Source: Thermodesulfobacteriota bacterium (GTDB lineage: Bacteria; Desulfobacterota; WTBG01; CAIYCZ01; CAIRTM01). Taken from it: 35,239 nt of DNA. The stretch spans positions 1-35,239 of the forward strand of contig JAOAHH010000005.1 of assembly GCA_026415325.1 (NCBI GenBank). Reading direction: 5' to 3'. Positions 24,706 to 34,520 of the stretch are shown one piece after another (the first letter of the stretch is position 1; each line of letters begins with the position of its first letter). The translations under genes and the position numbers were made by a program. The notes beneath the pieces were generated by a model that was not told where the DNA came from, searched no databases, and saw only the letters and a list, made by a program, of their open reading frames with translations.

Positions 24706-25614
24706 GTGAGTTGTATAGATTATTTAATACTCGTTATAGATATTGGCAATACTCATGTTGTCTGTGGCCTGTACAAACATCATGCACTTATTCATTTGGA
24801 GCGGTGCGATACTGCCGTATTGCAGAAACGTGCGGCGTGTATCACCTTCCTGCAAGCATTTTTCGATGCTGTGCAATTGGATCCGTGCTCGCTTGACGGT
24901 ATTGCAATTGCAAGTGTCGTACCCAAGGCAACTGCTTCGCTATGTCGTGCTTGCTTGAATTTTTGTCGGCGTGAGCCGCTGATTATCGGTCCGGAGCTTG
25001 AGCTTGGAATACGCATTGCGTACACAACACCTCACACACTCGGCACCGATAGAATTGTCAATGCTGTTGCCGCTTTTGAAAAATATAAGCGGGGCCTCAT
25101 TGTTATCGATTCCGGCACGGCAACGACATTTGATGTTGTGACCGACGATGGATGCTACCAAGGCGGGGCCATTGCACCGGGCATTACCATGATGCGCGAT
25201 GCACTGTCGCACCGGACTGCACAGCTTCCTTTCATTACACTCGAATGGAACGGCCGTGCGATCGGAAGCAGTACGATCGAGTGCCTCCAATCGGGCATTG
25301 TTGCTGGTTATGTATCACTTGTTGACGGTATGGTCGAGCGGATGCGCCTCGAAGCTGGAAAGAATTTGTATGCAGTTGCTACCGGAGGTTTGTCTGATTT
25401 ATTGGCTCGGTACAGTAAGACAATTGATGTGGTAGAGCCTCATTTAACGCTTGAGGGGATACGATTAATTTATGGGAAAAACAAGAAAAATAATTTCCGG
25501 CATAATCATTACAACGCACACCTCAAGCATAGGGATCGCAACCCGTCGCCACCCTGTATATACAAGGACATGCCTTTGGCAAAAAAAAATATACTACGGC
25601 GGAGGGGTACATGA
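24706..25614 (+). CDS. coaX: type III pantothenate kinase (CoaX)
   Basis: CoaX phosphorylates pantothenate in the first step of coenzyme A synthesis. The sequence shows DIGNTHVVCGLY (phosphate-binding motif), GTDRIVNAVAAFEKY, IDSGTATTFDVV and GAIAPGITMMRDAL. I chose GTG 24706, with AAGGA eight bases upstream, giving 302 residues. The family usually ends close to the LTLEGIRLIY motif; here about 40 more residues, basic and unlike the family, follow (from GKNKKNN). This may reflect loss of the original stop codon. Confidence 0.88.
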   Translation: MSCIDYLILVIDIGNTHVVCGLYKHHALIHLERCDTAVLQKRAACITFLQAFFDAVQLDPCSLDGIAIASVVPKATASLCRACLNFCRREPLIIGPELELGIRIAYTTPHTLGTDRIVNAVAAFEKYKRGLIVIDSGTATTFDVVTDDGCYQGGAIAPGITMMRDALSHRTAQLPFITLEWNGRAIGSSTIECLQSGIVAGYVSLVDGMVERMRLEAGKNLYAVATGGLSDLLARYSKTIDVVEPHLTLEGIRLIYGKNKKNNFRHNHYNAHLKHRDRNPSPPCIYKDMPLAKKNILRRRGT

Positions 25615-25631
25615 GAGGAGCATAAAACGTA

Positions 25632-25660
25632 TTGGCATGCATGTTCTTTTTTTCTATAAT
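25632..25660 (+). promoter_or_regulatory. sigma-70 promoter for yggT-divIVA-yggU
   Basis: TTGGCA (25632-25637) and a perfect TATAAT (25655-25660) are separated by exactly 17 bp, matching 11 of 12 consensus bases. It lies in the 95-bp gap after coaX. Transcription would begin near 25667, about 43 nt before the GTG of yggT. Confidence 0.75.
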
Positions 25661-25709
25661 TACCAAAATCTTTTAGTTATAACTATACTAACCTCAGGGG
25701 AGCTCTCTC

Positions 25710-26009
25710 GTGTTTATCATCGGTAATTTACTCATGGCGTTAGCAACGGTTGTCCATTATGTGTTAAATATCTATATGTGGTTGGTTCTTGCGCGGGCTG
25801 TGCTTTCATGGGTGAACCCTGATCCGTATAATCCTATTGTACGGTTTTTGTATGCAACGACCGAGCCGGTGCTCTACCGGATTCGTCGAACACTGCCGCT
25901 CCCGATGGTTGGCCTCGATCTATCGCCAATTGTCGTTTTCCTCGTGATCATTTTTCTTGACAACTTTTTGGTCCCGACGATGCAACAACTTGCAATGAGG
26001 CTGCAGTAG
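25710..26009 (+). CDS. YggT family membrane protein
   Basis: The 99-residue protein has two hydrophobic segments and the YggT signature: YMWLVLARAVLSWVNPDPYNPIVRFLYATTEPVL, split around the first helix, and GLDLSPIVVFLVIIFL. The family is linked to osmotic tolerance and often lies beside divIVA or proC. The start is GTG 25710 with AGGGGAG upstream. Confidence 0.92.
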   Translation: MFIIGNLLMALATVVHYVLNIYMWLVLARAVLSWVNPDPYNPIVRFLYATTEPVLYRIRRTLPLPMVGLDLSPIVVFLVIIFLDNFLVPTMQQLAMRLQ

Positions 26010-26011
26010 AC

Positions 26012-26875
26012 ATGTCACCCCAGAAAAGAACAATAAGCGCTACCGACAATGATGTGCACGGACTTAGTTTGACATCAAACGACATCATACAACAGAAATT
26101 TGCGGTCAAATTTCGCGGCTATGACGTGCACGATGTTGATTCGTTTCTTGAGGTTGTTGCTGCAGAATTCGATCGGCTGCTTCGTGAAACAACACACTAC
26201 AGGGATGAACTTCAGAGATTGCGGCATGAACTAGATTCTTTTAAAAAAAAAGAAGAAAGTATCAATGCTGCGTTGCTTAACGTACAGCGAATTGTTGACG
26301 AGGTGAAGGCAAAATCGGCAGCAGAATCAGAACGGATCCTTTCAGAGGCGCGGCAGGAGGCAGAACGTATCATCAGCGAGTCACAGCAGAGTGCCTGCAA
26401 ACAGCAAGAGCAGCTCCAAACCTTGCGGGAGAAAACCGAACAGGAGCGCGCCGCGTATCTTGAAAACGCGCGCAGACAGGCCGAGCAGATCGTCAATGAG
26501 GCGTATCAAAAAGCAGCCGAGCGTTATGCAGAGGTTGATGCTCTTAAAGAGCAGGCTACTGCTCAGGCTCGTGCTATGCTTGAAGATGCCCGAAAAGAAT
26601 CAGAACGGATCATGCAGGAGCTGCAAAAGAAAAGCGCAGATATTTATGAGAAACTGGGCTACTTGAAAGAAAAGGCGCATGAGGAGGCACAGAAATTAAT
26701 CGACGATGCACGATTAGAGGCAGATCGCATTCGCAATGAATTGCAACAAGCAAGGGCACAGGCTGAAGAGGAGCTCAATCTTATAGCGCAACAAAAATAT
26801 CAGCTTCAGGCTTCGATGAAGGCACTCCTTGAAACACACCTTAAACTTCTTGAAACCGGATCAACGCAGGCATGA
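26012..26875 (+). CDS. DivIVA-domain coiled-coil protein
   Basis: The 287-residue protein begins, after a variable start, with the DivIVA domain (LTSNDIIQQKFAVKFRGYDVHDVDSFLEVV, about 19-55). A very long coiled coil full of Ala/Glu/Gln/Arg runs nearly to the end. DivIVA proteins bind curved membrane and recruit division, wall or polarity factors. It starts 2 bp after yggT and overlaps the next gene by 4 bp. Its role in this organism is not known. Confidence 0.9.
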   Translation: MSPQKRTISATDNDVHGLSLTSNDIIQQKFAVKFRGYDVHDVDSFLEVVAAEFDRLLRETTHYRDELQRLRHELDSFKKKEESINAALLNVQRIVDEVKAKSAAESERILSEARQEAERIISESQQSACKQQEQLQTLREKTEQERAAYLENARRQAEQIVNEAYQKAAERYAEVDALKEQATAQARAMLEDARKESERIMQELQKKSADIYEKLGYLKEKAHEEAQKLIDDARLEADRIRNELQQARAQAEEELNLIAQQKYQLQASMKALLETHLKLLETGSTQA

Positions 26876-27165
26876 CCAAGGCAACTTTTTGCCGCTCTTG
26901 CCCCGGCGGCGTTCAAATTCGACTTATCGTTTTACCGCGGTCATCGAAGGCTGCAATCGTCGGTATCCACAACAATGCCCTTAAAATAAAACTGACCAAG
27001 GCGCCTGTGGATGGTGCTGCAAACGATGAATGTTGTCGCCTTATGGCAAAAACATTTAACGTCCCGATAAGTGCTGTGAGAATCGTTCGAGGAGCAACAT
27101 CGCGGCATAAGCTGGTGTCGATAGCGGGGATTGATGAGAAGAACATACGTGATATGTTCGGGTGA
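26872..27165 (+). CDS. UPF0235 (DUF167/YggU) family protein
   Basis: The 97-residue protein has the family features RLIVLPRSSKAAIVG, LKIKLTKAPVDGAANDECC and VRGATSRHKLVSI. The function of the family is unknown, although it often neighbours yggT. ATG 26872 overlaps the DivIVA stop codon. Confidence 0.92.
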   Translation: MTKATFCRSCPGGVQIRLIVLPRSSKAAIVGIHNNALKIKLTKAPVDGAANDECCRLMAKTFNVPISAVRIVRGATSRHKLVSIAGIDEKNIRDMFG

Positions 27166-27209
27166 TTATACCGCGCGTCATAATGCACGGCATTGCGGAA
27201 AAACGTGCG

Positions 27210-28112
27210 TTACGGTGATGATGCATAACCGAGCTTTTTGAGAGCTTTTATATTTTTGCGCCAGTATTTTTCAACCTTCACCTGCAGATCAAGATATACC
27301 GGATACCCGAGAAAACTTTCAATATCGATGCGGGCTTCCTGCCCAATCTTTTTTATCTTCGTGCCGTTTTTACCGATTAAAATCCCCTTCTGTGATTCTT
27401 TTTCAAGATAGATTGATGCCCGGATATAGGCACCACCGCCGGGTCGTTCCTTCATATCCTCGATGACGACAGCACTGCTGTATGGAATTTCATCGCGGGT
27501 ATTGTAGTAGATTTTTTCACGGATGAATTCGGCAATGAAATTCCGTTCGATCTGGTCGGACATGATATCCGGCGGATACAAGGGAGGTGATTCGGGGAGG
27601 TGCTGGACGGTCAGATCAAGCAGGCGTTCCACATTGTCGCCGGTACGGGCCGACACAGGAATGATTTCGTGGAACGCCATTTTTTTACTGTAAGCATCGA
27701 TGATGGGGAGCAGCGTAGGCTTGTGCACGGTATCGATTTTATTGATGATAAGAAAGACCGGCTTGGCGCACCGCCGCACATCATTGATGATGTTAATTTC
27801 AGGATCGCCTGGCAGATGGGGATCAACGAGCAGATAAATGAGGTCGGCATCGGTAAACGTTCGCAGCGCATGATATACCATATATTGACCAAGTTTGTCT
27901 TTAGGGCTGTGTATGCCGGCGGTGTCGAAGAAAATGATCTGGGCAGCATCGGTGGTGAGGATGCCTTTGACGACACTGCGCGTTGTTTGAGGATGAGGGC
28001 TGACTATGGCAAGTTTAGAACCGACGAGTCGGTTAACCAGCGTTGACTTCCCCACATTCGGCATGCCGGCAACCGATACATAACCAGCTCGAAACGATGG
28101 CTGAAGCTGCAT
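27210..28112 (-). CDS. era: ribosome-assembly GTPase Era
   Basis: Era binds 16S rRNA near its 3' end during 30S assembly. The 300-residue protein has G1 GMPNVGKST, G3 DTAGIHSP and G4 NKID. A C-terminal KH domain follows (ERNFIAEFIREKIYYNTRDEIP is its start; GILIGKNGTKIKKIG is the RNA-binding loop). It starts 9 bp after glnS and is probably the last gene of the trp-glnS-era operon. It converges on the UPF0235 gene; no clear terminator lies in the 44 bp between them. Confidence 0.96.
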   Translation of the reverse strand: MQLQPSFRAGYVSVAGMPNVGKSTLVNRLVGSKLAIVSPHPQTTRSVVKGILTTDAAQIIFFDTAGIHSPKDKLGQYMVYHALRTFTDADLIYLLVDPHLPGDPEINIINDVRRCAKPVFLIINKIDTVHKPTLLPIIDAYSKKMAFHEIIPVSARTGDNVERLLDLTVQHLPESPPLYPPDIMSDQIERNFIAEFIREKIYYNTRDEIPYSSAVVIEDMKERPGGGAYIRASIYLEKESQKGILIGKNGTKIKKIGQEARIDIESFLGYPVYLDLQVKVEKYWRKNIKALKKLGYASSP

Positions 28113-28121
28113 GAGGCACCT

Positions 28122-29861
28122 TTACCATTTTTTTGTTTTGAGAATTTTTGCCCATTCGTCGCGGAGCGATACCGTGCGGTTGAATACAAGTCTGTTCGGA
28201 CCGCTGTCAGTCGTATCAACACAAAAATATCCGAGACGTTCAAACTGGAACCGATCCCCCGGTGCCGCTCCTTCAAGGCTTGGCTCGACTTTGCACCCCT
28301 TGAGAATCTCGAGGGAATGAGGATTGATTATGTCTTTCAAATCTCCGTCATATGCTCCCGGATCGGGCACCGTGAAGAGGTGATCGTAGAGGCGCACCTC
28401 TGCATCGAGGCTATGCGCCGCCGACACCCAATGGAGCGTAGCCTTTACTTTTCTCCCATCAGGTGCATCCCCGCCACGGGTATCGGGATCATACGTGCAA
28501 TGCAGGACGGTCGGCATGCCCGTTACCGGATCTTTTTCAACATCGACACACCGTATAAAATAAGCATACCGGAGCCGCACCTCTCTGCCCGGTGCTAGAC
28601 GGAAAAATTCTTTGGGGGGATTCTCCATGAAATCATCTTGTTCAATGTACAATGTTTTGCTGAACGGCACCAGGCGTGTTCCGGCCGCAGGATCTTCAGG
28701 ATTGTTGATTGCAGACAGATATTCTGTTGCTCCTTCAGGATAATTGTCAATCACGACGGTCAGTGGCCGCAGCACTGCCATGACGCGCGGGGCATGTTTG
28801 TTGAGGTTTTCCCTCACGCAATGCTCGAGAAGTGCCATATCGACCGTGCTCTCCCGCTTGGCAACGCCGATTCGGTCACAGAACGCACGGATCGATTCCG
28901 GCGTGTACCCGCGACGCCGCATGCCTGCAATGGTCGGCATCCGGGGATCATCCCATCCAAAAACGTATTTTTTTTCCACAAGTTCAAGCAGCTTTCGCTT
29001 GCTCATGAGCGTATAGGTGAGGTTAAGGCGCGCAAACTCTATCTGGCGCGGGTGGCAACCAAGATCAAGCTGGTCAAGGAACCAGTCGTACAACGGACGG
29101 TGATCTTCAAATTCAAGCGTGCAGATCGAATGGGTAATGCCTTCGAGTGCATCAGAAATGCAATGGGCAAAATCATAAGTCGGATAAATGCACCATGCGG
29201 TTCCGGTCCGGTGATGGGCAACGTTGAGAATGCGGTACATGACCGGATCACGCATATTGAGGTTCGGAGATGCCATATCGATTTTTGCGCGCAAAGTGCG
29301 CGATCCGTCGGGAAATTCTCCGGCTCGCATACGCGCAAAAAGTTCAAGGTTTTCTTCGACGCTTCGGTTGCGATACGGGCTGTTTGTTCCCGGTTCGGTC
29401 AGGGTTCCGCGATAACGGCGCAATTCTTCGGGGCTTAAATCGCAGACAAAGGCTTTACCCTTTTTGATAAGCTCAATTGCGCATTGGTAGAGCCGCTCAA
29501 AATAGTCCGATGCATAAAACAGCCTTTCTTCCCAGTCAAAACCGAGCCAGCGAACATCTTCCATGATTGCCTGCACGTATTCGACATCCTCCTTGCTGGG
29601 ATTGGTGTCATCGAACCGCAGGTTGCACAGGCCGCGATAATCGCGCGCAATGCCGAAGTTCAGGCAGATCGACTTTGCATGGCCGATGTGCAGGTACCCA
29701 TTCGGCTCTGGTGGAAAACGGGTATGTACCCGTCCGTTGTTTTTACCTGCGGCAAGGTCTGCATCGATAATATCGCGGATAAAATTTGACGGCTGCATCT
29801 GGTTTGATGATCGAGAAGCACCCTGTCCTGTCTCGGAATGTTTTTGTTTTATCTCCTCCAT
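28122..29861 (-). CDS. glnS: glutaminyl-tRNA synthetase
   Basis: GlnRS charges tRNA-Gln directly. The 579-residue class I enzyme has [20 protein letters not shown] with the HIGH motif, [24 protein letters not shown] and the MSKRKL form of the KMSKS motif, followed by two beta-barrel anticodon-binding domains. Length fits bacterial GlnRS. Many bacteria lack glnS and use the amidotransferase route, so its presence says something about the lineage. It starts 14 bp after trpA. Confidence 0.96.
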   Translation of the reverse strand: MEEIKQKHSETGQGASRSSNQMQPSNFIRDIIDADLAAGKNNGRVHTRFPPEPNGYLHIGHAKSICLNFGIARDYRGLCNLRFDDTNPSKEDVEYVQAIMEDVRWLGFDWEERLFYASDYFERLYQCAIELIKKGKAFVCDLSPEELRRYRGTLTEPGTNSPYRNRSVEENLELFARMRAGEFPDGSRTLRAKIDMASPNLNMRDPVMYRILNVAHHRTGTAWCIYPTYDFAHCISDALEGITHSICTLEFEDHRPLYDWFLDQLDLGCHPRQIEFARLNLTYTLMSKRKLLELVEKKYVFGWDDPRMPTIAGMRRRGYTPESIRAFCDRIGVAKRESTVDMALLEHCVRENLNKHAPRVMAVLRPLTVVIDNYPEGATEYLSAINNPEDPAAGTRLVPFSKTLYIEQDDFMENPPKEFFRLAPGREVRLRYAYFIRCVDVEKDPVTGMPTVLHCTYDPDTRGGDAPDGRKVKATLHWVSAAHSLDAEVRLYDHLFTVPDPGAYDGDLKDIINPHSLEILKGCKVEPSLEGAAPGDRFQFERLGYFCVDTTDSGPNRLVFNRTVSLRDEWAKILKTKKW

Positions 29862-29875
29862 CAGTTCACCATCCC

Positions 29876-30685
29876 CTATGACGTTCCATTAATTTGTGTT
29901 GCCTGCTTGAGCGATCGCACAAACTGTGCGACACGGTTTTTCATATCAGTTTTCCCTATTCGGGATTCGATAATTTTGATGAGGGCACTGCCGACGATCA
30001 CTGCATCAGCATATTGCGCGATCGCACGGACATGCTCGGGTCGCGAAACACCAAAGCCGATACCAATGGGGAGGTCGGTGTACCGTCTGATACGTGTGCA
30101 CGCTTTATCCATCGCCTCAGCAAGCCGATCTCGGGCACCGGTAACGCCGGTCACGGAAACATAGTAGATAAACCCAGATGCCATGCTGGCAACAAGTTTC
30201 ATGCGCGCAGGGGTACTTGTGGGCGCAAGAAGAAAAATCATATCAAGTTGATGGCATCGCGCTGCCTGATGCAAGGCACCTGCTTCTTCCGGCGGGAGGT
30301 CAACAACCAGCAATGCATCGGCACCGGCCGTTTGAGCATCCTTGCACAGGCGATCGAGTCCGTATTGTAAAAACGGATTATAATAGCCAAACAGGATAAC
30401 TGGCGTTTCGCAGTACGTGCGCATGCGCCGGACAAGCTCAAATACACGGTCCATCGAAAACGGGTGCTGCAAGGCGCGCTGGGAAGCAGCCTGGATGGTC
30501 GGTCCGTCTGCCATGGGATCTGAAAACGGTATGCCGAGCTCAATCATATCTGCGCCGCTATCAACAAGACAGCGCAAAAGCGCCCCGGTTGTATCAGGAT
30601 CGGGGTCGCCTGCGGTGATGTATGTGATGAGCGCCCGTTGGCGCTTACGTTTCAAATGCTCAAAAGTTTCTTGAATCCGTGTCAT
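29876..30685 (-). CDS. trpA: tryptophan synthase alpha chain
   Basis: TrpA splits indole-3-glycerol phosphate to indole and glyceraldehyde 3-phosphate. The 269-residue TIM barrel keeps catalytic Glu49 ([18 protein letters not shown]) and Asp60, and the phosphate loop region ([19 protein letters not shown]). It follows trpB after 88 bp, with no gene in between. Confidence 0.96.
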   Translation of the reverse strand: MTRIQETFEHLKRKRQRALITYITAGDPDPDTTGALLRCLVDSGADMIELGIPFSDPMADGPTIQAASQRALQHPFSMDRVFELVRRMRTYCETPVILFGYYNPFLQYGLDRLCKDAQTAGADALLVVDLPPEEAGALHQAARCHQLDMIFLLAPTSTPARMKLVASMASGFIYYVSVTGVTGARDRLAEAMDKACTRIRRYTDLPIGIGFGVSRPEHVRAIAQYADAVIVGSALIKIIESRIGKTDMKNRVAQFVRSLKQATQINGTS

Positions 30686-30773
30686 GAGACTATACCGAGG
30701 TTCAAGTTTTGTTCGTTATGCATCGTAATAATCGTTTATGCAGTTCTACTGCAGCAGAGAGATATCAGGGGTA

Positions 30774-31967
30774 TTATGTTATGTTCATGCCCATTTTGTC
30801 TGCGACGATATGGATGTCCTTGTCGCCTCTGCCTGAAAGATTGACGACAATAATCGATCCCTTTTTGAAAGTGCGCGCATTTTGTTTGATGTACGCGAGC
30901 GCATGGGCGCTTTCGAGTGCAGGGATAATGCCCTCGTATTGACACAACTCATTAAACGCTGCAAGCGCTTCATCATCGGTTACCGCCGTGTATATGACTC
31001 GGCCGGTGTCTTTTAAAAAACTGTGCTCTGGGCCAACCCCCGGATAATCAAGACCGGGAGCTATGGAATGGGCAACGCTGACCTGACCGGCAGCATCTTG
31101 CAAGAGGTAGCTCTTTGCGCCGTGGAGCACACCAGGCTTGCCCGCACAGAGCGATGCAGAATGCGGGCCACGGCGAAGCCCAACGCCTGCTGCTTCAACA
31201 CCGATTAGTTGAACCGACGTTGTTTTGAGAAATGGGTAGAAAATACCTATGGCATTGCTGCCCCCGCCGACACAGGCAACGATGAAATCGGGCAGCCTGC
31301 CTTCGCGGAGAAGGATCTGGCGTTTTGTTTCTTCACCGATGATTTTTTGAAAGTCGCGTACCATCATCGGATAAGGGTGCGGTCCTGCAACAGAGCCGAT
31401 GATGTAAAACGTTGTTTTGACATACGTGATCCAATCGCGCATCGCTTCATTCATGGCATCTTTGAGCGTACATGAGCCCGAGCTGACCGGTATAACGCGC
31501 GCGCCAAGGAGTTTCATTCGAAACACGTTCGGTGCCTGACGCTTGACATCTTCGGCTCCCATGAAAATATCACACTGCAGCCCAAACCGGGCGGCAACCG
31601 TTGCCGTTGCGACGCCGTGCTGACCGGCGCCGGTTTCTGCGATGATACGGGATTTCTTCATGCGCAGGGCGAGCAGTATCTGTCCGACGGTGTTGTTAAT
31701 CTTATGTGCACCGGTATGATTGAGGTCTTCGCGTTTCAAATATATTTTCAGCCCGTAGTGCTGTGACATGCGTTTTGCAAAATAGAGCGGCGTTGGTCTG
31801 CCGACAAACTCCTGGAGCAATAATTTTAGTTCCCGCCTAAAAGCAGGGTCATTGCGGTAGTGCATATATGCACGCTCGAGCTCAAGCAGCGCCGGCATGA
31901 GGGTTTCGGATACAAACCGGCCGCCATAATCGCCGAAGTGCCCTAGTGCGTCTGGAAGTTTTTTCAT
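30774..31967 (-). CDS. trpB: tryptophan synthase beta chain
   Basis: TrpB joins indole and serine using pyridoxal phosphate. The 397-residue protein has the PLP lysine K89 in [17 protein letters not shown], and the phosphate-binding GGGSNAIG. It is the standard TrpB1 type that pairs with TrpA. It is 99 bp downstream of trpC, the place where trpF often lies; that gap has no gene. Confidence 0.97.
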   Translation of the reverse strand: MKKLPDALGHFGDYGGRFVSETLMPALLELERAYMHYRNDPAFRRELKLLLQEFVGRPTPLYFAKRMSQHYGLKIYLKREDLNHTGAHKINNTVGQILLALRMKKSRIIAETGAGQHGVATATVAARFGLQCDIFMGAEDVKRQAPNVFRMKLLGARVIPVSSGSCTLKDAMNEAMRDWITYVKTTFYIIGSVAGPHPYPMMVRDFQKIIGEETKRQILLREGRLPDFIVACVGGGSNAIGIFYPFLKTTSVQLIGVEAAGVGLRRGPHSASLCAGKPGVLHGAKSYLLQDAAGQVSVAHSIAPGLDYPGVGPEHSFLKDTGRVIYTAVTDDEALAAFNELCQYEGIIPALESAHALAYIKQNARTFKKGSIIVVNLSGRGDKDIHIVADKMGMNIT

Positions 31968-32066
31968 AAGGCGTTTATCGATAATGTTCGGTATAAGAAA
32001 ATATTAGACGTTACCTTGAAAAATATTTGATGTTGCTTGCTAGCCATTGTTATCACCGTTCATGAT

Positions 32067-32864
32067 TCAGCAAACGACCGGATGGCACCCGATAAGTTCG
32101 CGCAGCTTGTTACCTGGTGAAGGTGCACGCATAAGCGCTTCGCCGATTAGGAAAGCATCGACCCCAACATCCAGCAAGCGACGAATGACCTCCGCTGAAT
32201 CAATCCCGCTCTCACTGACAACGATTTTATCGTCGGGAACTGCGGCACATAATGATATGGTCGTTGCAATATCGGTAACGAATGTCTGGAGGTTTCGGTT
32301 ATTGATCCCAACAATCTGGGCACCGGCATCAAGCGCTCGATCAAGTTCATCGCGGGTGTGAACCTCAACAAGAGCATCAAGCGAGAGGCTTTGTGCACAC
32401 GAAAGCAGCTCACATAAACGGGTGTGCTCAAGCGCTGCAACGATCAGCAGCACGGCATCGGCACCGTACACCCGCGCCTCGTACAGTTGATAGGGATCTA
32501 TAATAAAATCCTTTCTCAGGAGCGGCAAGGAAATGGTTTGCCTGACCGCTGCCAGATACTCAAGTGATCCCTGAAAGAAATGATGTTCTGTAAGTACTGA
32601 TACGGCAACGGCACCAGCCTGCTCGTATTCACGGGCAATGGCACACGGATCGGCATCTCCTCTAATGATGCCTTTTGATGGCGAAGCCTTTTTCACTTCA
32701 GCAATTACCCTGACACGACGAGAGTCCCCTGATATGAGGGAAGCAGAAAAATTTTTGGTCGGTTGAGCCTGTTGGGCGAGCGTAACAAGGCACTCCAAGG
32801 GTATTGCTTCACGGACTGCATCGAGATTTCTGCGTTTATATGCAATGATATCGTCAAGAATCAT
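32067..32864 (-). CDS. trpC: indole-3-glycerol phosphate synthase
   Basis: TrpC closes the indole ring from CdRP. The 265-residue protein has the family signature EVKKASPSKGIIR, PLLRKDFIIDPYQ and GINNRNLQTF. It is not fused to phosphoribosylanthranilate isomerase (TrpF); the length covers one domain only. It overlaps trpD by 4 bp (ATGA). Confidence 0.96.
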   Translation of the reverse strand: MILDDIIAYKRRNLDAVREAIPLECLVTLAQQAQPTKNFSASLISGDSRRVRVIAEVKKASPSKGIIRGDADPCAIAREYEQAGAVAVSVLTEHHFFQGSLEYLAAVRQTISLPLLRKDFIIDPYQLYEARVYGADAVLLIVAALEHTRLCELLSCAQSLSLDALVEVHTRDELDRALDAGAQIVGINNRNLQTFVTDIATTISLCAAVPDDKIVVSESGIDSAEVIRRLLDVGVDAFLIGEALMRAPSPGNKLRELIGCHPVVC

Positions 32865-33895
32865 GTCGGTGCGAGCTTGTGAGAAAGTTCTTTGAGGGCA
32901 TTAAGCTTACGAAGGGCGGCGCCGCTGTCAATCGCCTCTGCAGCAGCACGTATACCGTCGGCAAGATCGGACACCATACCTGCCACCATGATTGCGGCGC
33001 CGGCATTTAGCAATACGCAATCCCGCGGTGCGCCGGGAGCTCCACGAAAGAGCGCCTCGATGAGAGCGGCATTTTCCCGTGCTGTTCCGCCGAGGAGTTC
33101 ATGCTTGTGGTAACTTGCTATGCCGTACGATGCCGGATTGAGGATCCAGCGGGTTAGCGCGCCATCACGAAGTTCATGCATGATCGTCTGGCCGGTAACA
33201 GTAATTTCATCAAGGCCGTCTTCCCCGTAAACCACAAGCGCGCGGGTTTTGCCGAGGCGGCGGAGAACCTGTGCGATTTTTTCAGCAAGATCGCCGTGAT
33301 AGACGCCAATGAGTTGGCGCTGAGCGTCGGCGGGATTCGTGAGCGGACCGAGTATATTGAAAATGGTTCGGATTCCGAGAGAGGCACGGACCGGTGCTGC
33401 ATGCTTCATGGCACGGTGAAAGGTCGGGGCAAAGAGAAAACCGATGCCGATTTCATCGATGCATGTTGCGACAGCTTCCGGCGGTATAGTGATCGCAATG
33501 CCAAGCGCTTCCATGACATCGGCGCTGCCGCATCGGCTTGAGACAGAACGGTTGCCGTGCTTCGCAATACGGACACCTGCACCTGCTGCCACAAAAGCAG
33601 CAGCAGTCGAGATGTTAAACGTTCCGGCATCATCGCCGCCGGTGCCGACAACATCAACAATGCCATCGCGTGACCTGAGCGGCAGCGGAAGCGCTTTTTC
33701 GCGCATAAGGCGTGCAGCCCCGGTGATTTCATCAACCGATTCACCCTTCATGCGGAGTGCGATGAGAAATGCGGCGATCAGGGCTTCAGATGCGTTCCCT
33801 TCCAATATCTCGTTCATGGCGGCAAACATTTCATCTTCGCTGAGATCGCGGCGCTCGCTCACTTTTTTGACTGCATTGCGGAGGATGTCGCTCAT
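32861..33895 (-). CDS. trpD: anthranilate phosphoribosyltransferase
   Basis: TrpD transfers phosphoribose from PRPP to anthranilate. The 344-residue protein has GTGGDDAGTFNIST, KHGNRSVSSRCGSADV and RTIFNILGPLTNP. I chose ATG 33895 because the longer open frame runs upstream into trpG and its residues do not belong to the family. It lies 28 bp after trpG. Confidence 0.96.
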   Translation of the reverse strand: MSDILRNAVKKVSERRDLSEDEMFAAMNEILEGNASEALIAAFLIALRMKGESVDEITGAARLMREKALPLPLRSRDGIVDVVGTGGDDAGTFNISTAAAFVAAGAGVRIAKHGNRSVSSRCGSADVMEALGIAITIPPEAVATCIDEIGIGFLFAPTFHRAMKHAAPVRASLGIRTIFNILGPLTNPADAQRQLIGVYHGDLAEKIAQVLRRLGKTRALVVYGEDGLDEITVTGQTIMHELRDGALTRWILNPASYGIASYHKHELLGGTARENAALIEALFRGAPGAPRDCVLLNAGAAIMVAGMVSDLADGIRAAAEAIDSGAALRKLNALKELSHKLAPT

Positions 33896-33923
33896 AAAAC
33901 CGGTCTTTCGTATAATGCTGCGG

Positions 33924-34520
33924 TTAGGTATGGGCGCGTGTTGCCCAAAATTTTTCCGCCATCCACAGAAAATTGCGCAAAAGATCTTTGCCCTGCCGGG
34001 TGAGTATTGATTCGGGATGGAATTGAATACCGCATACCAAAAAATGCTGGTGTTGCAATCCCATAATTTCACCATGTTCGGTCCATGCGATGATTTCGAG
34101 CTCATCCGGGAGATTCTCCCGCTTGACGATCAGCGAATGGTAGCGCGTAGCTTCAAAAGGGTTGGCAAGCCCGCGGAACAGTCCGGTGTCGTTATGAAAA
34201 ATCAGCGATGTCTTGCCGTGCATAATACGGCGGGAACGCACCACTGTACCGCCAAACACCTCGCCGATACATTGGTGGCCAAGGCAAACACCGAGTACTG
34301 GATAACGACCGGCCGCGGTGCGGATAATCTCCTTTGATATGCCGGCATCGGCGGGGCGACCGGGACCGGGCGAGACGACAATCTTTGACGGCTGCAGGCG
34401 CTTGAGGTCTTCTGGCCTGAGTGCATCGTTGCGGTATACACGCACCGTTTCACCCAGCTCTCCGAAATACTGCACCAGGTTATACGTGAAGGAATCGTAA
34501 TTATCGATCATCAGCAGCAC
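33924..34520 (-). CDS. trpG: anthranilate synthase component II (glutamine amidotransferase)
   Basis: TrpG releases ammonia from glutamine for TrpE. The 198-residue protein has [20 protein letters not shown], the nucleophile Cys79 in GVCLGHQ, and the His-Glu pair in QFHPESIL. The start is GTG 34520, favoured by GGAGGGAA eight bases upstream; ATG 34511 is the alternative. It overlaps the end of trpE by 10 bp. Confidence 0.95.
   Translation of the reverse strand: MLLMIDNYDSFTYNLVQYFGELGETVRVYRNDALRPEDLKRLQPSKIVVSPGPGRPADAGISKEIIRTAAGRYPVLGVCLGHQCIGEVFGGTVVRSRRIMHGKTSLIFHNDTGLFRGLANPFEATRYHSLIVKRENLPDELEIIAWTEHGEIMGLQHQHFLVCGIQFHPESILTRQGKDLLRNFLWMAEKFWATRAHT

Noticed and set aside
25472-25726. 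Separate 84-codon frame overlapping the end of coaX and the start of yggT
   Set aside because: No family resemblance, it crosses a good promoter, and it overlaps both neighbours.
27166-27209. Shared terminator between the UPF0235 gene and era
   Set aside because: Only a 5-bp GCACG/CGTGC pairing with a long loop is visible and there is no T-run.
28638-29438. Long open frame opposite glnS
   Set aside because: It is the mirror of a strongly conserved GlnRS sequence and shows no protein-like features of its own.
31968-32066. Internal promoter before trpB
   Set aside because: A TAATAT is present on the minus strand but no acceptable -35 box lies at the right distance.
33896-34105. N-terminal extension of TrpD
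   Set aside because: The extra residues run antiparallel to nothing but overlap trpG in another frame and do not resemble TrpD.
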